64,000 nucleotides of DNA from Rhodococcus sp. 4CII (GCF_014256275.1 NZ_JACCFE010000002.1:3390001-3454000), one strand, 5' to 3'. Positions 16,247 to 24,753 are shown, counted from the first letter of the stretch. Notes: generated by a model not told the origin, from the letters alone. Numbers and translations are program-made.

Positions 16247-16765
16247 ATGCCCCCCGCCCGTGCCGCTGCGACCGCCACCCTTCGGGGCTCTGCGGTCGGC
16301 GCGCTCGTGGCGGGGCTCGCGGTCGCGGCGCACGGCATCGGTGGGGGTGGCCTTCCTGAATCCGCCGCCCTGACGCTGCTGCTCGTCACGTGCAGCGGGG
16401 TCGGCGCGATCACCGCGCAACTACCCGCCCGCGTCCACGGACAGCTCGCGCTCGTGGGTGCCCTCGGCGCCGGGCAGGTCGCGGCGCACTTCGCGCTCAC
16501 GCTCACCACGCACATGCACTCGGCGGTCCCGTCGCTCCCGATGCTGGCCGCGCACGCCGCCGCCACCGTGGTCTGTGCCCTGCTGATCGCGAACGCGGAA
16601 CGTCTCTACGGACCCCTCGTCCACGCCTGGCGGGTGGTTCTCCGCGGTGCCCCGCGGCCCGTATCGGCGGCGACGCCGCCGCACGTCCCGGTGCGCCCCG
16701 CGAATCCCGTGGACGCCCTGCTGCGCGCGAGTATTTCGCGTCGCGGCCCGCCGGTCCTGGTCTGA
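16247..16765 (+). CDS. Small membrane protein of the copper cluster
   Basis: The 172-residue protein has four or five hydrophobic helices and histidines in the membrane part (VAAHFALTLTTHMHSAV region, about residues 83-97), then a Pro/Arg-rich tail. It precedes YcnI, CopC and CopD genes on the same strand, 45 bases upstream of the first, so a role in copper uptake or handling is likely by context. Similar His-containing membrane proteins recur at this position in related actinobacteria. No specific enzymatic motif is seen. Confidence 0.72.
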   Translation: MPPARAAATATLRGSAVGALVAGLAVAAHGIGGGGLPESAALTLLLVTCSGVGAITAQLPARVHGQLALVGALGAGQVAAHFALTLTTHMHSAVPSLPMLAAHAAATVVCALLIANAERLYGPLVHAWRVVLRGAPRPVSAATPPHVPVRPANPVDALLRASISRRGPPVLV

Positions 16766-16810
16766 TTCTCACCTCTTCTCCTTTCAGACCTCTCAAAGGA
16801 CCTTCTTTCG

Positions 16811-17476
16811 ATGAATTCCCTCGTTTCCCGTGCCCTTTTCACGGCCGGTGGTGCCGGTGGCGCCATGTTGCTCGCGGCCGGTTGGGCCGCTGCCCACGTG
16901 ACGGTCGTCGCCCCCGGCGCCGAGCAGGGCGGCTACTCCGTCCTGACGTTCCGCGTTCCCACCGAGTCCGAGACGGCGTCCACCACCAAGCTGACGGTCA
17001 CGCTCCCCGACCTGAAGTCGGCCCGCACCACACCGCTGCCGGGGTGGACGTCCGTCGTCGAGAAGGACTTGACGTCGCAGGTCGCGAAATCGGTGACGTG
17101 GACCGCCGACCCCGGCGTGGGGGTCGCGCCCGGTCAGTTCCAGCAGTTCGAACTGTCCGCGGGACCGCTGCCGGACAGCGACGAGGTGTCGTTCCCGGCC
17201 GTGCAGACGTACAGCGACGGCGAGGTCGTGAACTGGGATCAGGCCGCAGGGCCCGACGGCGCGGAACCCGACAAGCCGGCCCCCTCCCTCACCCTGGCCG
17301 CGTCGAGCGGTGAAGATCACAGCCACGACGCCGGTGGCTCCACCACGTCCGAGGAGACCGAGCCGACGGGGTCCGGCACCGACGACACCGCCCGTTGGCT
17401 CGGCGGTATCGGGCTTATTCTGGGCGCGCTCGGTGCGGCCCTCGGTCTCGGCGCGATGGTCCGGAGCCGGCGATGA
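16811..17476 (+). CDS. ycnI: YcnI-like DUF1775 copper-binding protein
   Basis: The 221-residue protein has a signal peptide (residues 1-28, cleavage WAAA/H), so the mature protein starts with His29 (HVTVVAPGA). An N-terminal His with a conserved Trp is the mono-histidine copper site of YcnI. The DUF1775 domain covers about residues 29-155. A Ser/Thr/Glu/His-rich linker follows, then a C-terminal membrane anchor (about 195-217). It acts on the outer face of the membrane, handing copper to or from CopC/CopD. Its stop overlaps the CopC start by four bases. Confidence 0.9.
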   Translation: MNSLVSRALFTAGGAGGAMLLAAGWAAAHVTVVAPGAEQGGYSVLTFRVPTESETASTTKLTVTLPDLKSARTTPLPGWTSVVEKDLTSQVAKSVTWTADPGVGVAPGQFQQFELSAGPLPDSDEVSFPAVQTYSDGEVVNWDQAAGPDGAEPDKPAPSLTLAASSGEDHSHDAGGSTTSEETEPTGSGTDDTARWLGGIGLILGALGAALGLGAMVRSRR

Positions 17477-18009
17477 TGAGAAGACGCGCCACCCTCACCT
17501 CGGTGAAGGTGATCGCGGTCGGGCTGCTGACCATGCTGGGGAGCATGCTCGGCGTCGGCACCGCGTTCGCCCACTCCGTCGTGATCAGCTCGACCCCGGA
17601 GAACGGGGCCGAGATCGCGTCCGGGCCGGAACGGGTGAGCGTCATGTTCAACGAGGCGCTGCAGGAATCGTTCGCGTCCCTCACCGTCGTCGGACCCGAC
17701 GGCAACCTGTGGAGCAAGGGCGACCCGGTCGTCGAGGGGCCCACCGTCAGTGCCGAACTCGGCGACCTCGGACCGACCGGGGTGTACACCATCGCGTTTC
17801 GCGTCACCTCCGCCGACGGGCACCCGGTGAGCGGAACCCGCACGTTCACCCTCACCCAGGAAGGGTCGGGCACGCCCGGTGCCGCAGCCGACAGCTCCGG
17901 TGAATCCGGCGGTGGCGGAGTTCCGCTGTGGCCGTTCATCGTTGCCGGCGTGGTCGTGTTCGGCGGCGGCTTGTGGTTCGCACTTCGCAAGCCTCGCGGC
18001 GAGAACTGA
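17473..18009 (+). CDS. copC: CopC-domain copper-binding protein
   Basis: The 178-residue protein has a signal peptide ending AFA, and mature residue His34 (HSVVISSTP) is the expected N-terminal copper ligand. The CopC beta-barrel spans about residues 34-130 and keeps the second ligand region DGHPVSGTRTF. A Gly/Ser linker and one membrane anchor (about 155-172) follow. ATG at 17473 overlaps the YcnI stop. It works with the adjacent YcnI and CopD at the outer face of the membrane in copper uptake or protection. Confidence 0.92.
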   Translation: MMRRRATLTSVKVIAVGLLTMLGSMLGVGTAFAHSVVISSTPENGAEIASGPERVSVMFNEALQESFASLTVVGPDGNLWSKGDPVVEGPTVSAELGDLGPTGVYTIAFRVTSADGHPVSGTRTFTLTQEGSGTPGAAADSSGESGGGGVPLWPFIVAGVVVFGGGLWFALRKPRGEN

Positions 18010-18014
18010 GCGAG

Positions 18015-18953
18015 GTGGGTACGGCGCGGCAATCGTGGCTGCTGTTCGCCGTACCCACGGCGCTCGTCGGCGTCGCGTGCGGTTGGGCGTTGGCGCAACC
18101 GGAAAGTCCCACGCCGTCGAGCGCCGTCCGCGCGCTGTGCCTGGTACTCGGTTCGGCGGTCCTCGGGCTCGCCGCACTGTGCTGGTGGAGTCGCGGTGAC
18201 AGCCGGCCCCTCGGACGGGACGACCGACTGTGGCGGTTGTCGACCGCGATCGCCGGTGCGTGGATGCTCGCCGAGGCGGTACTGCTCGCGATGACGGCGT
18301 CCGAGGCCGACGCCCTGGCACTGTCGGAACTGTCGGTCGGGCGGTTCGGCGCCTACGTCACCGAGATCAGTGCGGGCCGCGTCGACGTCGCCGTTCTCGC
18401 GTGCACGGTCGCGGCCATCGGTTGGTCGGCGGTCGCGTTCCGTCGCAGTGAGGCCCGCATCCCGGTCCCGGTGCTGGTTCTCGCGGCGCTCGCCCTGGTG
18501 GCGCGGCCGATCACCGGACACATGTCGCAGCAGGTTCTCGGCTCGGTCCTCGACGTCGTCCATGCACTGGCCGCCGCCGTCTGGTTCGGGCTCCTCGCGG
18601 CCCTCGGCCTGATGCTCCGCTCGCGCGGCGACTGGTCGTCCTGGCTACCGCGGTATTCGAGTGTCGCGTGGCGGTGCGTGTGGCTGCTGACCGCGACCGG
18701 GGTCATCGATGCCGCGGTCCGGCTGGGCGGGGTGACGCCGCTGTTCGACACCGGCTACGGCCGCATCGTGCTCGCCAAGGCGGTCGCGCTGGCGGCACTC
18801 CTCGGGCTGGGCTGGTGGTGGCGTCGAACGTGGGTCGGGCAGGCGTCCGCGCACCGCATCAGCGCCGAGGCGTCACTGCGCCGCGCGATCTTCGAGGTGG
18901 TGGTGATGGCGGTCCCGTTCGGTCTCGCCGCCGCGCTGGCCACCACCGCCTGA
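18015..18953 (+). CDS. copD: CopD-family copper transport membrane protein
   Basis: The 312-residue protein has about eight membrane helices and the CopD features GHMSQQVLGSVLDVVH (about residues 176-191, with two His) and the later GYGRIVLAKAVAL segment. CopD proteins move copper through the inner membrane together with CopC. GTG at 18015 lies five bases after the CopC stop, so the two are coupled. The gene ends next to a perfect palindrome shared with the convergent gene. Confidence 0.88.
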   Translation: MGTARQSWLLFAVPTALVGVACGWALAQPESPTPSSAVRALCLVLGSAVLGLAALCWWSRGDSRPLGRDDRLWRLSTAIAGAWMLAEAVLLAMTASEADALALSELSVGRFGAYVTEISAGRVDVAVLACTVAAIGWSAVAFRRSEARIPVPVLVLAALALVARPITGHMSQQVLGSVLDVVHALAAAVWFGLLAALGLMLRSRGDWSSWLPRYSSVAWRCVWLLTATGVIDAAVRLGGVTPLFDTGYGRIVLAKAVALAALLGLGWWWRRTWVGQASAHRISAEASLRRAIFEVVVMAVPFGLAAALATTA

Positions 18954-18999
18954 CCCGTGAGTACCTATTGACCGCGCGTGGTTGACAAGTACTCACGGG
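18954..18999. repeat. Palindromic element, family 2, copy 1 (bidirectional terminator)
   Basis: CCCGTGAGTAC (18954-18964) and GTACTCACGGG (18989-18999) form an 11-bp perfect stem between convergent genes. The inner sequence CGCGTGGTTGACAAGTACTC is nearly repeated at 35624-35641, where the outer arms are also conserved. It most likely terminates both transcripts. Confidence 0.75.
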
Positions 19000-19001
19000 C
19001 G

Positions 19002-19934
19002 TCAGCGCATGAGGAGGATCTTCCCGCGGCTGCCGCCCTTCTCGCCGGCGCGCTGAGCGTCGGCGGCGTCGGTCAGCGGGAACGTGCGGGCCGGTGGGAG
19101 GGCCAGCGTGCCGGCTGCGGCGAGATCGCCCAGGCGACGCAGTGTCTCGGCGCTCCGGTCGTCGGCATTGCCCGACGAGAATGTGATGCCCAGCCCGAAC
19201 GCGGCACCGTCCGACAGCGTCACGATTCGGTCGGTGCCCCCGCGCAGGTCCATTGCCGCCTCCAGCCCGCCGAAGCCTGCGTCGAGGACGGCGTCGACAC
19301 CGTTCGGGGCGAGTTCGCGCACCCGGGCCGCGAGGCCGTCGCCGTAGGTCGTGGGGGTCACGCCCAGTTCGCGCAACGCATCGTGGTGTTTTTCGCTCGC
19401 CGTGCCGATCACGGTGACCCCCGCGTCCCGCGCCAGCTGCACCGCAAGGGTTCCCACCGCTCCCGACGCGCCGTTCACCAGCAGCGTCTCACCGGTCTTC
19501 AGCTTCAGGAGCCGGAGTCCGCGCGTGGCGGCCTCGCCGGCGACGGGAATGGTGGCCGCGTCCGTCCAGCTCAACCCTTTCGGCTTCGGCACGACGATCG
19601 AGGCGAGCGCGTATTCGGCGTAGCCACCGGTGTCGGACCAGCCGAACACCTCGTCGCCCACCAGCACACCGGTCGCGTCCGGCCCGACCGCGTCGACGAC
19701 GCCGGCCACTTCGCTGCCGGGGATCTTCGGGAACTGCACCGACATCACCTCGGCCATCGACCCCGACCGCAGCTTCCAGTCGATCGGGTTGACGCCGGCC
19801 GCCCGGATGACGAGGCGCACCTGGTTTCCGGTGGGCTCGGGCACCGGCACGTCGAGGGTCTCGAGGACCTCCGGACCGCCGTAGGACGAGTAGGACACTG
19901 CCTTCATGGTTTGGTTCGCGTTCGAATTCGTCAT
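19002..19934 (-). CDS. NADP-dependent MDR oxidoreductase (quinone-oxidoreductase type)
   Basis: The 310-residue protein is a zinc-free medium-chain dehydrogenase/reductase. It has the N-terminal GroES-like part (AAGVNPIDWKLRSG), GSEVAGVV, the nucleotide motif NGASGAVGTLAVQLA (about residues 151-165) and lacks the catalytic zinc Cys/His set. Such enzymes reduce quinones or alkenals with NADPH. ATG at 19934 is preferred to one nine codons later. It is convergent with CopD and lies 55 bases downstream of the UdgX gene on the same strand; no functional link to either is evident. Confidence 0.85.
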   Translation of the reverse strand: MTNSNANQTMKAVSYSSYGGPEVLETLDVPVPEPTGNQVRLVIRAAGVNPIDWKLRSGSMAEVMSVQFPKIPGSEVAGVVDAVGPDATGVLVGDEVFGWSDTGGYAEYALASIVVPKPKGLSWTDAATIPVAGEAATRGLRLLKLKTGETLLVNGASGAVGTLAVQLARDAGVTVIGTASEKHHDALRELGVTPTTYGDGLAARVRELAPNGVDAVLDAGFGGLEAAMDLRGGTDRIVTLSDGAAFGLGITFSSGNADDRSAETLRRLGDLAAAGTLALPPARTFPLTDAADAQRAGEKGGSRGKILLMR

Positions 19935-19989
19935 GGGTTCAATCTCGTCCTCGACGGTCCGCCGCGCCACACATTCGGCGGGTTGATCG

Positions 19990-20640
19990 TCAGAGTGCGG
20001 CAGCGGCCGTTTTCAGGTCGGCGACGAGGCCGTCGAACGCGTGTTCCCGTTCGTCCGAGGGTCCACGAAGCACCGCGGACGGGTGGATCGTTACGAAGAC
20101 GTCCGGATCCGCACCGGCGTCCACCTCTCCGTCGAGGTGCAGCAGTTCGCCGCGATGCTCGGTGAGGCGGAACGACGGGCCGAGCATCGCCTGTGCGGCG
20201 GTGGCTCCGAGGCACACCAGGACGTCGGGTTGCACCGCCGCCAGTTCGGCGATCAGCCACGGTCGGCACGCGACGATCTCGGTGCGGTTCGGCTTCTTGT
20301 GGATTCGACGCTTGCCGCGTTCGGCGGGGACGAACTTGAAGTGTTTGACCGCGTTGGTGACGTAGATGAGATTCCGGTCGATGCCCGCCGCGTCGAGCGC
20401 CTTGTTCAGGAGTTTCCCCGCGGGACCGACGAATGGTTCGCCGGCGCGGTCCTCCTGGTCGCCGGGTTGTTCGCCGACGAGCATCATCCGCGCGGTCCGC
20501 TTGCCTGCACCGAAGACGGTTTGCTCGGCGTCGCGGTAGAGATCGCAGCCATGGCACCCGTCCGCGGCGTGAGACAACGCGTCGAGGTCGACGGTGTCGG
20601 GCACGAAGGGCGCCGCCGAGGGCTTGTCCGCTTTCGGCAT
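19990..20640 (-). CDS. udgX: UdgX-type uracil-DNA glycosylase
   Basis: The 216-residue protein has the uracil-DNA glycosylase motifs GEQPGDQEDRAG (56-67) and HPSAVLR, and four Cys for a [4Fe-4S] cluster (C29, C32, C125, C143). Between them is the insertion K110-R-R-I-H114, which defines UdgX: the His attacks the abasic sugar and leaves the protein covalently bound to uracil-containing DNA. The expected role is to mark or shield uracil lesions during repair. ATG at 20640 is the only good start. It is divergent from RidA. Confidence 0.93.
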   Translation of the reverse strand: MPKADKPSAAPFVPDTVDLDALSHAADGCHGCDLYRDAEQTVFGAGKRTARMMLVGEQPGDQEDRAGEPFVGPAGKLLNKALDAAGIDRNLIYVTNAVKHFKFVPAERGKRRIHKKPNRTEIVACRPWLIAELAAVQPDVLVCLGATAAQAMLGPSFRLTEHRGELLHLDGEVDAGADPDVFVTIHPSAVLRGPSDEREHAFDGLVADLKTAAAAL

Positions 20641-20679
20641 GCGGGCCGAGTACCCGTCGGCGGATGTTTCATTTCCGTG

Positions 20680-20711
20680 ACACTGTCAATTAGTTTAGCG
20701 CTAAGATATAA
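20680..20711. promoter_or_regulatory. Island operator 1 and ridA promoter
   Basis: The palindrome TTAGCGCTAA (20695-20704) lies immediately before a consensus -10 box TATAAT (20706-20711) upstream of the RidA gene. A TCAAT block precedes it. The same operator recurs at four other promoters of the catabolic island. Its position across the promoter core fits a repressor site. Confidence 0.7.
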
Positions 20712-20745
20712 TTACGGGAGCAGCCCACCGAGAAAGCGAGACTCC

Positions 20746-21111
20746 ATGTCCCTCACCGACGTCACCGCCCACCACCCCTACAGCCCGGCCGTGGTCGCGG
20801 GCGGCCTCGCGTTCGTCTCCGGTGCCCTCTCCGTCGATGCCGACGGCACTGCCGTCCCGGGCCGCACGGAGGCGCTCGACGCCGCCGTCGACCGCATGGT
20901 CGATCGTCTCGCCACCGTCGGCGGGAAGCTGCAGGACGTCGTCAAGCTCACCTACTACGTCACCGACCTGTCGTTGCGCGAGGAGGCGAACCGCCAGTTC
21001 GAGCGCATCTTCGACGAGCCGCGTCCCGCGCGCACGTTCCTCGAGGTGAGCAGCCTCCCCTACGGCGCGATCGCCGAGATCGACGCCGTCGCGGCGGTCG
21101 AGGGTCGCTGA
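20746..21111 (+). CDS. ridA: RidA-family enamine/imine deaminase
   Basis: The 121-residue protein is a complete RidA/YjgF/UK114 protein. It has the C-terminal signature PARTFLEVSSLP with the carboxylate-binding Arg96 and the following E111. RidA proteins hydrolyse enamines and imines; the family also includes 2-aminomuconate deaminases of aromatic meta-cleavage routes. It shares its operator with the extradiol dioxygenase operon, so a pathway-specific deaminase is plausible rather than the housekeeping role. ATG at 20746 follows AAAGCGAG. A strong terminator follows the gene. Confidence 0.88.
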   Translation: MSLTDVTAHHPYSPAVVAGGLAFVSGALSVDADGTAVPGRTEALDAAVDRMVDRLATVGGKLQDVVKLTYYVTDLSLREEANRQFERIFDEPRPARTFLEVSSLPYGAIAEIDAVAAVEGR

Positions 21112-21130
21112 CGGCACACCCGTCCGGCGG

Positions 21131-21174
21131 CGCCGCGGGTCCCCGTTTCGAGAAATCGACGGGGACCCGCGGCG
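21131..21174 (+). terminator. Terminator hairpin after ridA
   Basis: A perfect 16-bp inverted repeat (21131-21146 with 21159-21174, arm CGCCGCGGGTCCCCGT) with a 12-base loop lies 19 bases after the RidA stop. It separates the RidA and MarR transcription units. Confidence 0.85.
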
Positions 21175-21199
21175 CGTCGCCGTCACCTATGCTCGTTCG

Positions 21200-21216
21200 A
21201 TATCTTGGTACTAAAC
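21200..21216. promoter_or_regulatory. Island operator 2 (upstream of the MarR gene)
   Basis: ATCTTGGTACTAAAC matches the island operator ATCTTAGCGCTAAA at most positions. It lies about 40 bases before the MarR start, which suggests autoregulation. It is the weakest of the five copies. Confidence 0.5.
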
Positions 21217-21251
21217 AGATAGACCCTCGAGGATTCCAGGAGGTGCGCCCG

Positions 21252-21779
21252 GTGACGCAACGCCCCGTTCCAGCTCGCGATGCCGTCGACGACATCGTCG
21301 ACCAGTGGGCCCACCAATGGCCCACCCTGGACGTGAGTCCGTTGAAAGTGCTGGGTCGCCTGCATCGTTCGTACCTGCGCTACCAGACTTCATTGGCCGC
21401 CGTCTTCGAGGAGCACGGCATCAACATGGCGTCGTTCGACGTTCTGGCCGCCCTCCGGCGTTCGGGTCCGCCGTACCGGATGACATCCGGACAGCTGGCG
21501 GAGTCGGCCCTCGTCACCACCGGCGGAGTGACGCTGCGCGTCGACCGCCTGGAGAAGGCGGGACTCGTGCAGCGCGAGCGCGACGCCGAGGACCGGCGCA
21601 TCGTGCACGCGCAACTCACCGACGAGGGCCTGCGGGTGATCGAGAAGGTCGCGGAGGCACACTTCGCCAACGAGTCACAGATCCTCAGCGGGATGTCGAA
21701 GGACGATCAAGCTGCCTTGGCGGAACTGCTCCGCAAACTCGAGCACTCGATCGTCGAGAACCAGGCCCCCCACACCTGA
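21252..21779 (+). CDS. MarR-family transcriptional regulator
   Basis: The 175-residue protein has the winged-helix MarR fold: helix-turn-helix around MTSGQLAESALVTTGGVTLRV, then the wing VQRERDAEDRRIVHAQLT with the conserved D-x-R. MarR proteins are usually repressors released by aromatic ligands. GTG at 21252 follows GGAGG at eight bases. It lies between RidA and the catabolic genes and has a copy of the shared palindrome in its own promoter, which makes it the best candidate for the regulator of the island. Confidence 0.9.
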   Translation: MTQRPVPARDAVDDIVDQWAHQWPTLDVSPLKVLGRLHRSYLRYQTSLAAVFEEHGINMASFDVLAALRRSGPPYRMTSGQLAESALVTTGGVTLRVDRLEKAGLVQRERDAEDRRIVHAQLTDEGLRVIEKVAEAHFANESQILSGMSKDDQAALAELLRKLEHSIVENQAPHT

Positions 21780-21788
21780 CCCCCGGAT

Positions 21789-22406
21789 TCAGCTGGCGGC
21801 GCGGGTGGTCAGATCGGCGACCTCGCCGAGACCGATGAACCGTTCGGACGCCGCCGTCATCTCCACGATGAAACGCCTCTGCTCGTCGGGCGACGCACCG
21901 ATGAGGCGCGCCGCGCCCGTCCACTGCGCCTCGGCCAGTTTGCGGGCGAGCTGGGCGGGTTCGGCGCACGGTGTCGCGATTCCGGCCTGGTTGAGCCGTT
22001 CGATGAACCGGATGTACCGGCCGAGGATCCGGTTGTGTGCCGCCTCGAGTTGCTCCCCGATGACCGGGTCCACGGCGGCGCGGTCCTCGATCATCGTGAA
22101 CAGGCGACCACTGCTGTAGACGGTCTCGATGAACGCCGCCGTGGCCGCGCGCAGGATGCTGCGCGGGTCGGCGTCCGGCGGGACGGGGATGCGTTGCGCC
22201 TCGACGAACGTGTCGAACACGTCGGCGGCGACGGCCCGGAAGGCGTCGTCCCGGGAGGCGAACCGGGCGGTGAATTCGTCCTGCGACACTCCGGCGGCGG
22301 CGGCGATGACCGCCTCGGTGGTGCGCTCGTATCCCAGCTCTGCGAAGCACCGCCCCGCCGCCTCCACCAGCGCGAGCCGACCTCGATCGTCACCGTTCGT
22401 AAGCAC
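21789..22406 (-). CDS. TetR-family transcriptional regulator
   Basis: The 205-residue protein has an N-terminal TetR DNA-binding domain (VEAAGRCFAELGYERTTEAVI, about residues 13-33, followed by a recognition helix VSQDEFTARFASRDD) and a helical ligand domain. GTG at 22406 is chosen because GAGGAGG lies eight bases upstream; the frame is open to 22478 but that part carries the operator. A palindrome GTTGAC/GTCAAC lies 60-80 bases upstream. It sits just after the Rieske oxygenase gene on the same strand but has its own promoter region, so it may control only part of the island. Confidence 0.85.
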   Translation of the reverse strand: MLTNGDDRGRLALVEAAGRCFAELGYERTTEAVIAAAAGVSQDEFTARFASRDDAFRAVAADVFDTFVEAQRIPVPPDADPRSILRAATAAFIETVYSSGRLFTMIEDRAAVDPVIGEQLEAAHNRILGRYIRFIERLNQAGIATPCAEPAQLARKLAEAQWTGAARLIGASPDEQRRFIVEMTAASERFIGLGEVADLTTRAAS

Positions 22407-22465
22407 CGCACGCGCCTCCTCGTACCCCGGCCGGCGCCCGACGTGTCGGCCGTCACACATTCTTA

Positions 22466-22488
22466 GTTGACATTTCATTCAAGTCAAC
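22466..22488. promoter_or_regulatory. Candidate TetR operator
   Basis: GTTGAC (22466-22471) and GTCAAC (22483-22488) form a perfect 6-bp inverted repeat with an 11-base spacer upstream of the TetR start. The spacing suits a dimeric TetR. TTGACA within it may also serve as a -35 box on the plus strand. Confidence 0.5.
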
Positions 22489-22498
22489 CCGCGCGACG

Positions 22499-23530
22499 CT
22501 ACGCCCCCTGAAGCGCCTTCGCCTGAGCCTCGGCCTGCGCCCGGTACAGGCGGCGGAGCCGGATGACGCCGAGGTCGTGCTGGTACAGGTTCTCGGCCTG
22601 GTCCGCGTCGAATGCCATCGCCTCGAGCATGGTGCGGTCCTGCTCGAGCACCACCCAATGCCGCTCCTCGAGCTTGGTCCGATACAGGAACCGCCAGACG
22701 TCGCGCTCCCAGCCCTCGACGCGCCGGTAGCGCCAGAAGAACACGGCGGTGGTCTCGGCGTCGATCGGCGTTCCCATCCCGACGATGCCGAACGACCCGC
22801 CCGGACCCGCGGTCGGCGGGTACGGGATCTCGAGGTCCACCCAGTCGATGCCGGTCCGGCAGAATTCGACCCAGTCGAAGTTCACACCGCGCTGGTCGGT
22901 CTTCTCGAAGAAGAACCCGCGATCGGTTTCCCGGATCCGGAACTTCGCGGACGTCTCGCCGCCGAACATCGAGTGCGATTCGCGGTGCAGGAACGCCCCG
23001 TGCATCGGGTCGAGCAGGTTCTCCAGCGTGAACCGCCAGGGCGCCTTCCACTCCGCGTAGCAGAGGAAGTGCGAGATGCCGTCGTCGGTGAGGCGCTCGG
23101 GCAGTTCGAGCGGCGCGGGTTCGGCGTCCGGGTCGGTGCCGAACCAGGCGAGGACGGCACCGGCGACCTCCTGCACGGGGAGGCTGGTGACGAGCCGCTT
23201 GCCCTCGAGGGTGCAGCCGGGCATGCCCGGGACGGACACGACGGTGCCGCCGCCGTCCACCTGCACGCCGTGGTACTGGCAGGCGACGCGATCGCCGAGG
23301 TGCTGCCCCTGTGACAGCGGGGCGCCGCGGTGCGGGCACCGGTCGGCGAGCATGCGGAGGGTGCCGTCGGACTGACGGAACAGCAGCCAGTCCTCGCCGA
23401 GGCGGCGCACCTTCTTCATGTCGCCGCGCGCCACGAAGTCGGACGGGCACACCGCGTGCCACTGGTCGCGCATCCCGGTCGCGAAGATCTCTTCGCCGGT
23501 CAGTGCCGCCTTGTGCAGTCGGTTCACCAT
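22499..23530 (-). CDS. Rieske non-heme iron oxygenase, alpha subunit
   Basis: The 343-residue protein has a Rieske [2Fe-2S] site C65-x-H67...C84-x2-H87 and a mononuclear iron site with D174, H177 and H182 (NLLDPMHGAFLH). It resembles the phthalate-dioxygenase/vanillate-demethylase group, which works without a beta subunit and takes electrons from a one-protein reductase, here encoded at 23758. The reaction may be ring hydroxylation or O- or N-demethylation. Start is ATG 23530, two bases after the small-protein gene stop. It is the last gene of a three-gene unit behind operator 3. Confidence 0.92.
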   Translation of the reverse strand: MVNRLHKAALTGEEIFATGMRDQWHAVCPSDFVARGDMKKVRRLGEDWLLFRQSDGTLRMLADRCPHRGAPLSQGQHLGDRVACQYHGVQVDGGGTVVSVPGMPGCTLEGKRLVTSLPVQEVAGAVLAWFGTDPDAEPAPLELPERLTDDGISHFLCYAEWKAPWRFTLENLLDPMHGAFLHRESHSMFGGETSAKFRIRETDRGFFFEKTDQRGVNFDWVEFCRTGIDWVDLEIPYPPTAGPGGSFGIVGMGTPIDAETTAVFFWRYRRVEGWERDVWRFLYRTKLEERHWVVLEQDRTMLEAMAFDADQAENLYQHDLGVIRLRRLYRAQAEAQAKALQGA

Positions 23531-23532
23531 GG

Positions 23533-23745
23533 TCAGGCCCCCATCCGTCGGATCTCGTCCGTGAAAGTGTCGGTGGTCCAGGCGTCGCCGCCGGGACTGT
23601 GGATACCGAGGGCGTTGAGACCCTTCACCAACCCCTCGAGGTGATGCACACCGGTGCCGAAGACCTCTTCGATCGCACCGGCCAGCTTCCGCTCGTACGG
23701 GGTGGGTGCCGTGCCGGACTGGCGTGGTTGCAGATACAGGCTCAT
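23533..23745 (-). CDS. Small helical protein between reductase and oxygenase
   Basis: The 70-residue protein (starts MSLYLQPRQSGTAPTPYE) is predicted helical, with the pattern YERKLAGAIEEVF and NALGIHSPGG. Similar short proteins with a recombinase-like helix are found beside single-component Rieske oxygenases, so it may be an accessory factor, but no function is proven. Spacing of 2 and 12 bases to its neighbours shows it is a real gene of the operon. Confidence 0.72.
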   Translation of the reverse strand: MSLYLQPRQSGTAPTPYERKLAGAIEEVFGTGVHHLEGLVKGLNALGIHSPGGDAWTTDTFTDEIRRMGA

Positions 23746-23757
23746 CGTTCTTCCCTT

Positions 23758-24717
23758 CTAGAGGTCCAGCACGAGCTCGTCGGAGCGGGCGCGGGAAACG
23801 CAGATCATGATGGTGGTGCCGGACTCCTGCTCGGAGCTGGAGAGCAGGGAGTCGCGGTGGTCGGGGGTGCCGGCGAGGACGCGGGTCTCGCAGGTTCCGC
23901 AGATGCCTTCGCGGCACGAGTTGGGGACGTCCACTCCGGCATCCTCGAGGGTGTCGAGGATGGTCCGGTCGGGGGCGACGGTGGCGGAGATGCCGGACCG
24001 TTCGCAGACGACGCGGACGGGACGGTCACCGGCGAGCGTGTCGGCGGGAATCTCCCTCGCCTTGAACCGCTCGAGCCGGATGGCGCCGTCCGGCCAGGAA
24101 CCGGCGAACCCCTCGACCGCGCCGAGCAGCCCCTCGGGACCGCACGCGTAGACCAGGGTCTCCTCGCGGGCGGTGCCGAGGACGGCGGGGAGGTCGAGGA
24201 TGCCGTCGGCCTCCTCGGTGACGACGTGCACGCGGTCGCCGTATGCGGACAGTTCGTCGAGGAACGCCATCGACGCGCGGGCTCGTCCGCCGTAGTGCAG
24301 TTCCCAGTCGGCGCCCATGCGCTCGGCTTCACCGACCATCGCGAGGATCGGCGTGATGCCGATGCCGCCGGCGATGAAGACGTAGCCCTTCGACGGCAGC
24401 AGTTCGAAGTTGTTGCGGGGCGCGCTCACCGACAGGCTGTCGCCGGGACGTAACGTCTCGTGGACGTGGCGGGAGCCACCGCGCCCGGTCACCTCGTGGA
24501 GGATCGCGATGCGATACCCCGTCTTGTCGTCGGGGTCTCCGCAGAGCGAGAACTGCCGGATTGTCCCGCGGTTCAGATGCAGGTCCAGGTGGGCGCCGGG
24601 CGTCCACCGGTCGACGGCGCCGCCGTCCTGCCGTTCGAGGCGGAGCGAGACGACGCCCGAGGACTCGACCCGCATCTGACGCACCATCATGGGGACGGTG
24701 TCTGCGTCTGTTGTCAT
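23758..24717 (-). CDS. Phthalate-dioxygenase-type reductase (FMN, NAD, 2Fe-2S)
   Basis: The 319-residue protein has a ferredoxin-reductase flavin domain (RQFSLCGDP, about residues 54-62), an NAD-binding domain (GGIGITPILAM; YACGPEGL) and a C-terminal plant-type ferredoxin (SCREGICGTC with a distal Cys near residue 309). This order defines class IA oxygenase reductases that feed Rieske oxygenases. It is the first gene of the reductase/small protein/oxygenase unit and follows island operator 3 by 36 bases. ATG at 24717 follows GGGAG. Confidence 0.93.
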   Translation of the reverse strand: MTTDADTVPMMVRQMRVESSGVVSLRLERQDGGAVDRWTPGAHLDLHLNRGTIRQFSLCGDPDDKTGYRIAILHEVTGRGGSRHVHETLRPGDSLSVSAPRNNFELLPSKGYVFIAGGIGITPILAMVGEAERMGADWELHYGGRARASMAFLDELSAYGDRVHVVTEEADGILDLPAVLGTAREETLVYACGPEGLLGAVEGFAGSWPDGAIRLERFKAREIPADTLAGDRPVRVVCERSGISATVAPDRTILDTLEDAGVDVPNSCREGICGTCETRVLAGTPDHRDSLLSSSEQESGTTIMICVSRARSDELVLDL

Positions 24718-24753
24718 CGCTCACTCCCAAGCTCAACCCGAAGGCATAGTTCC

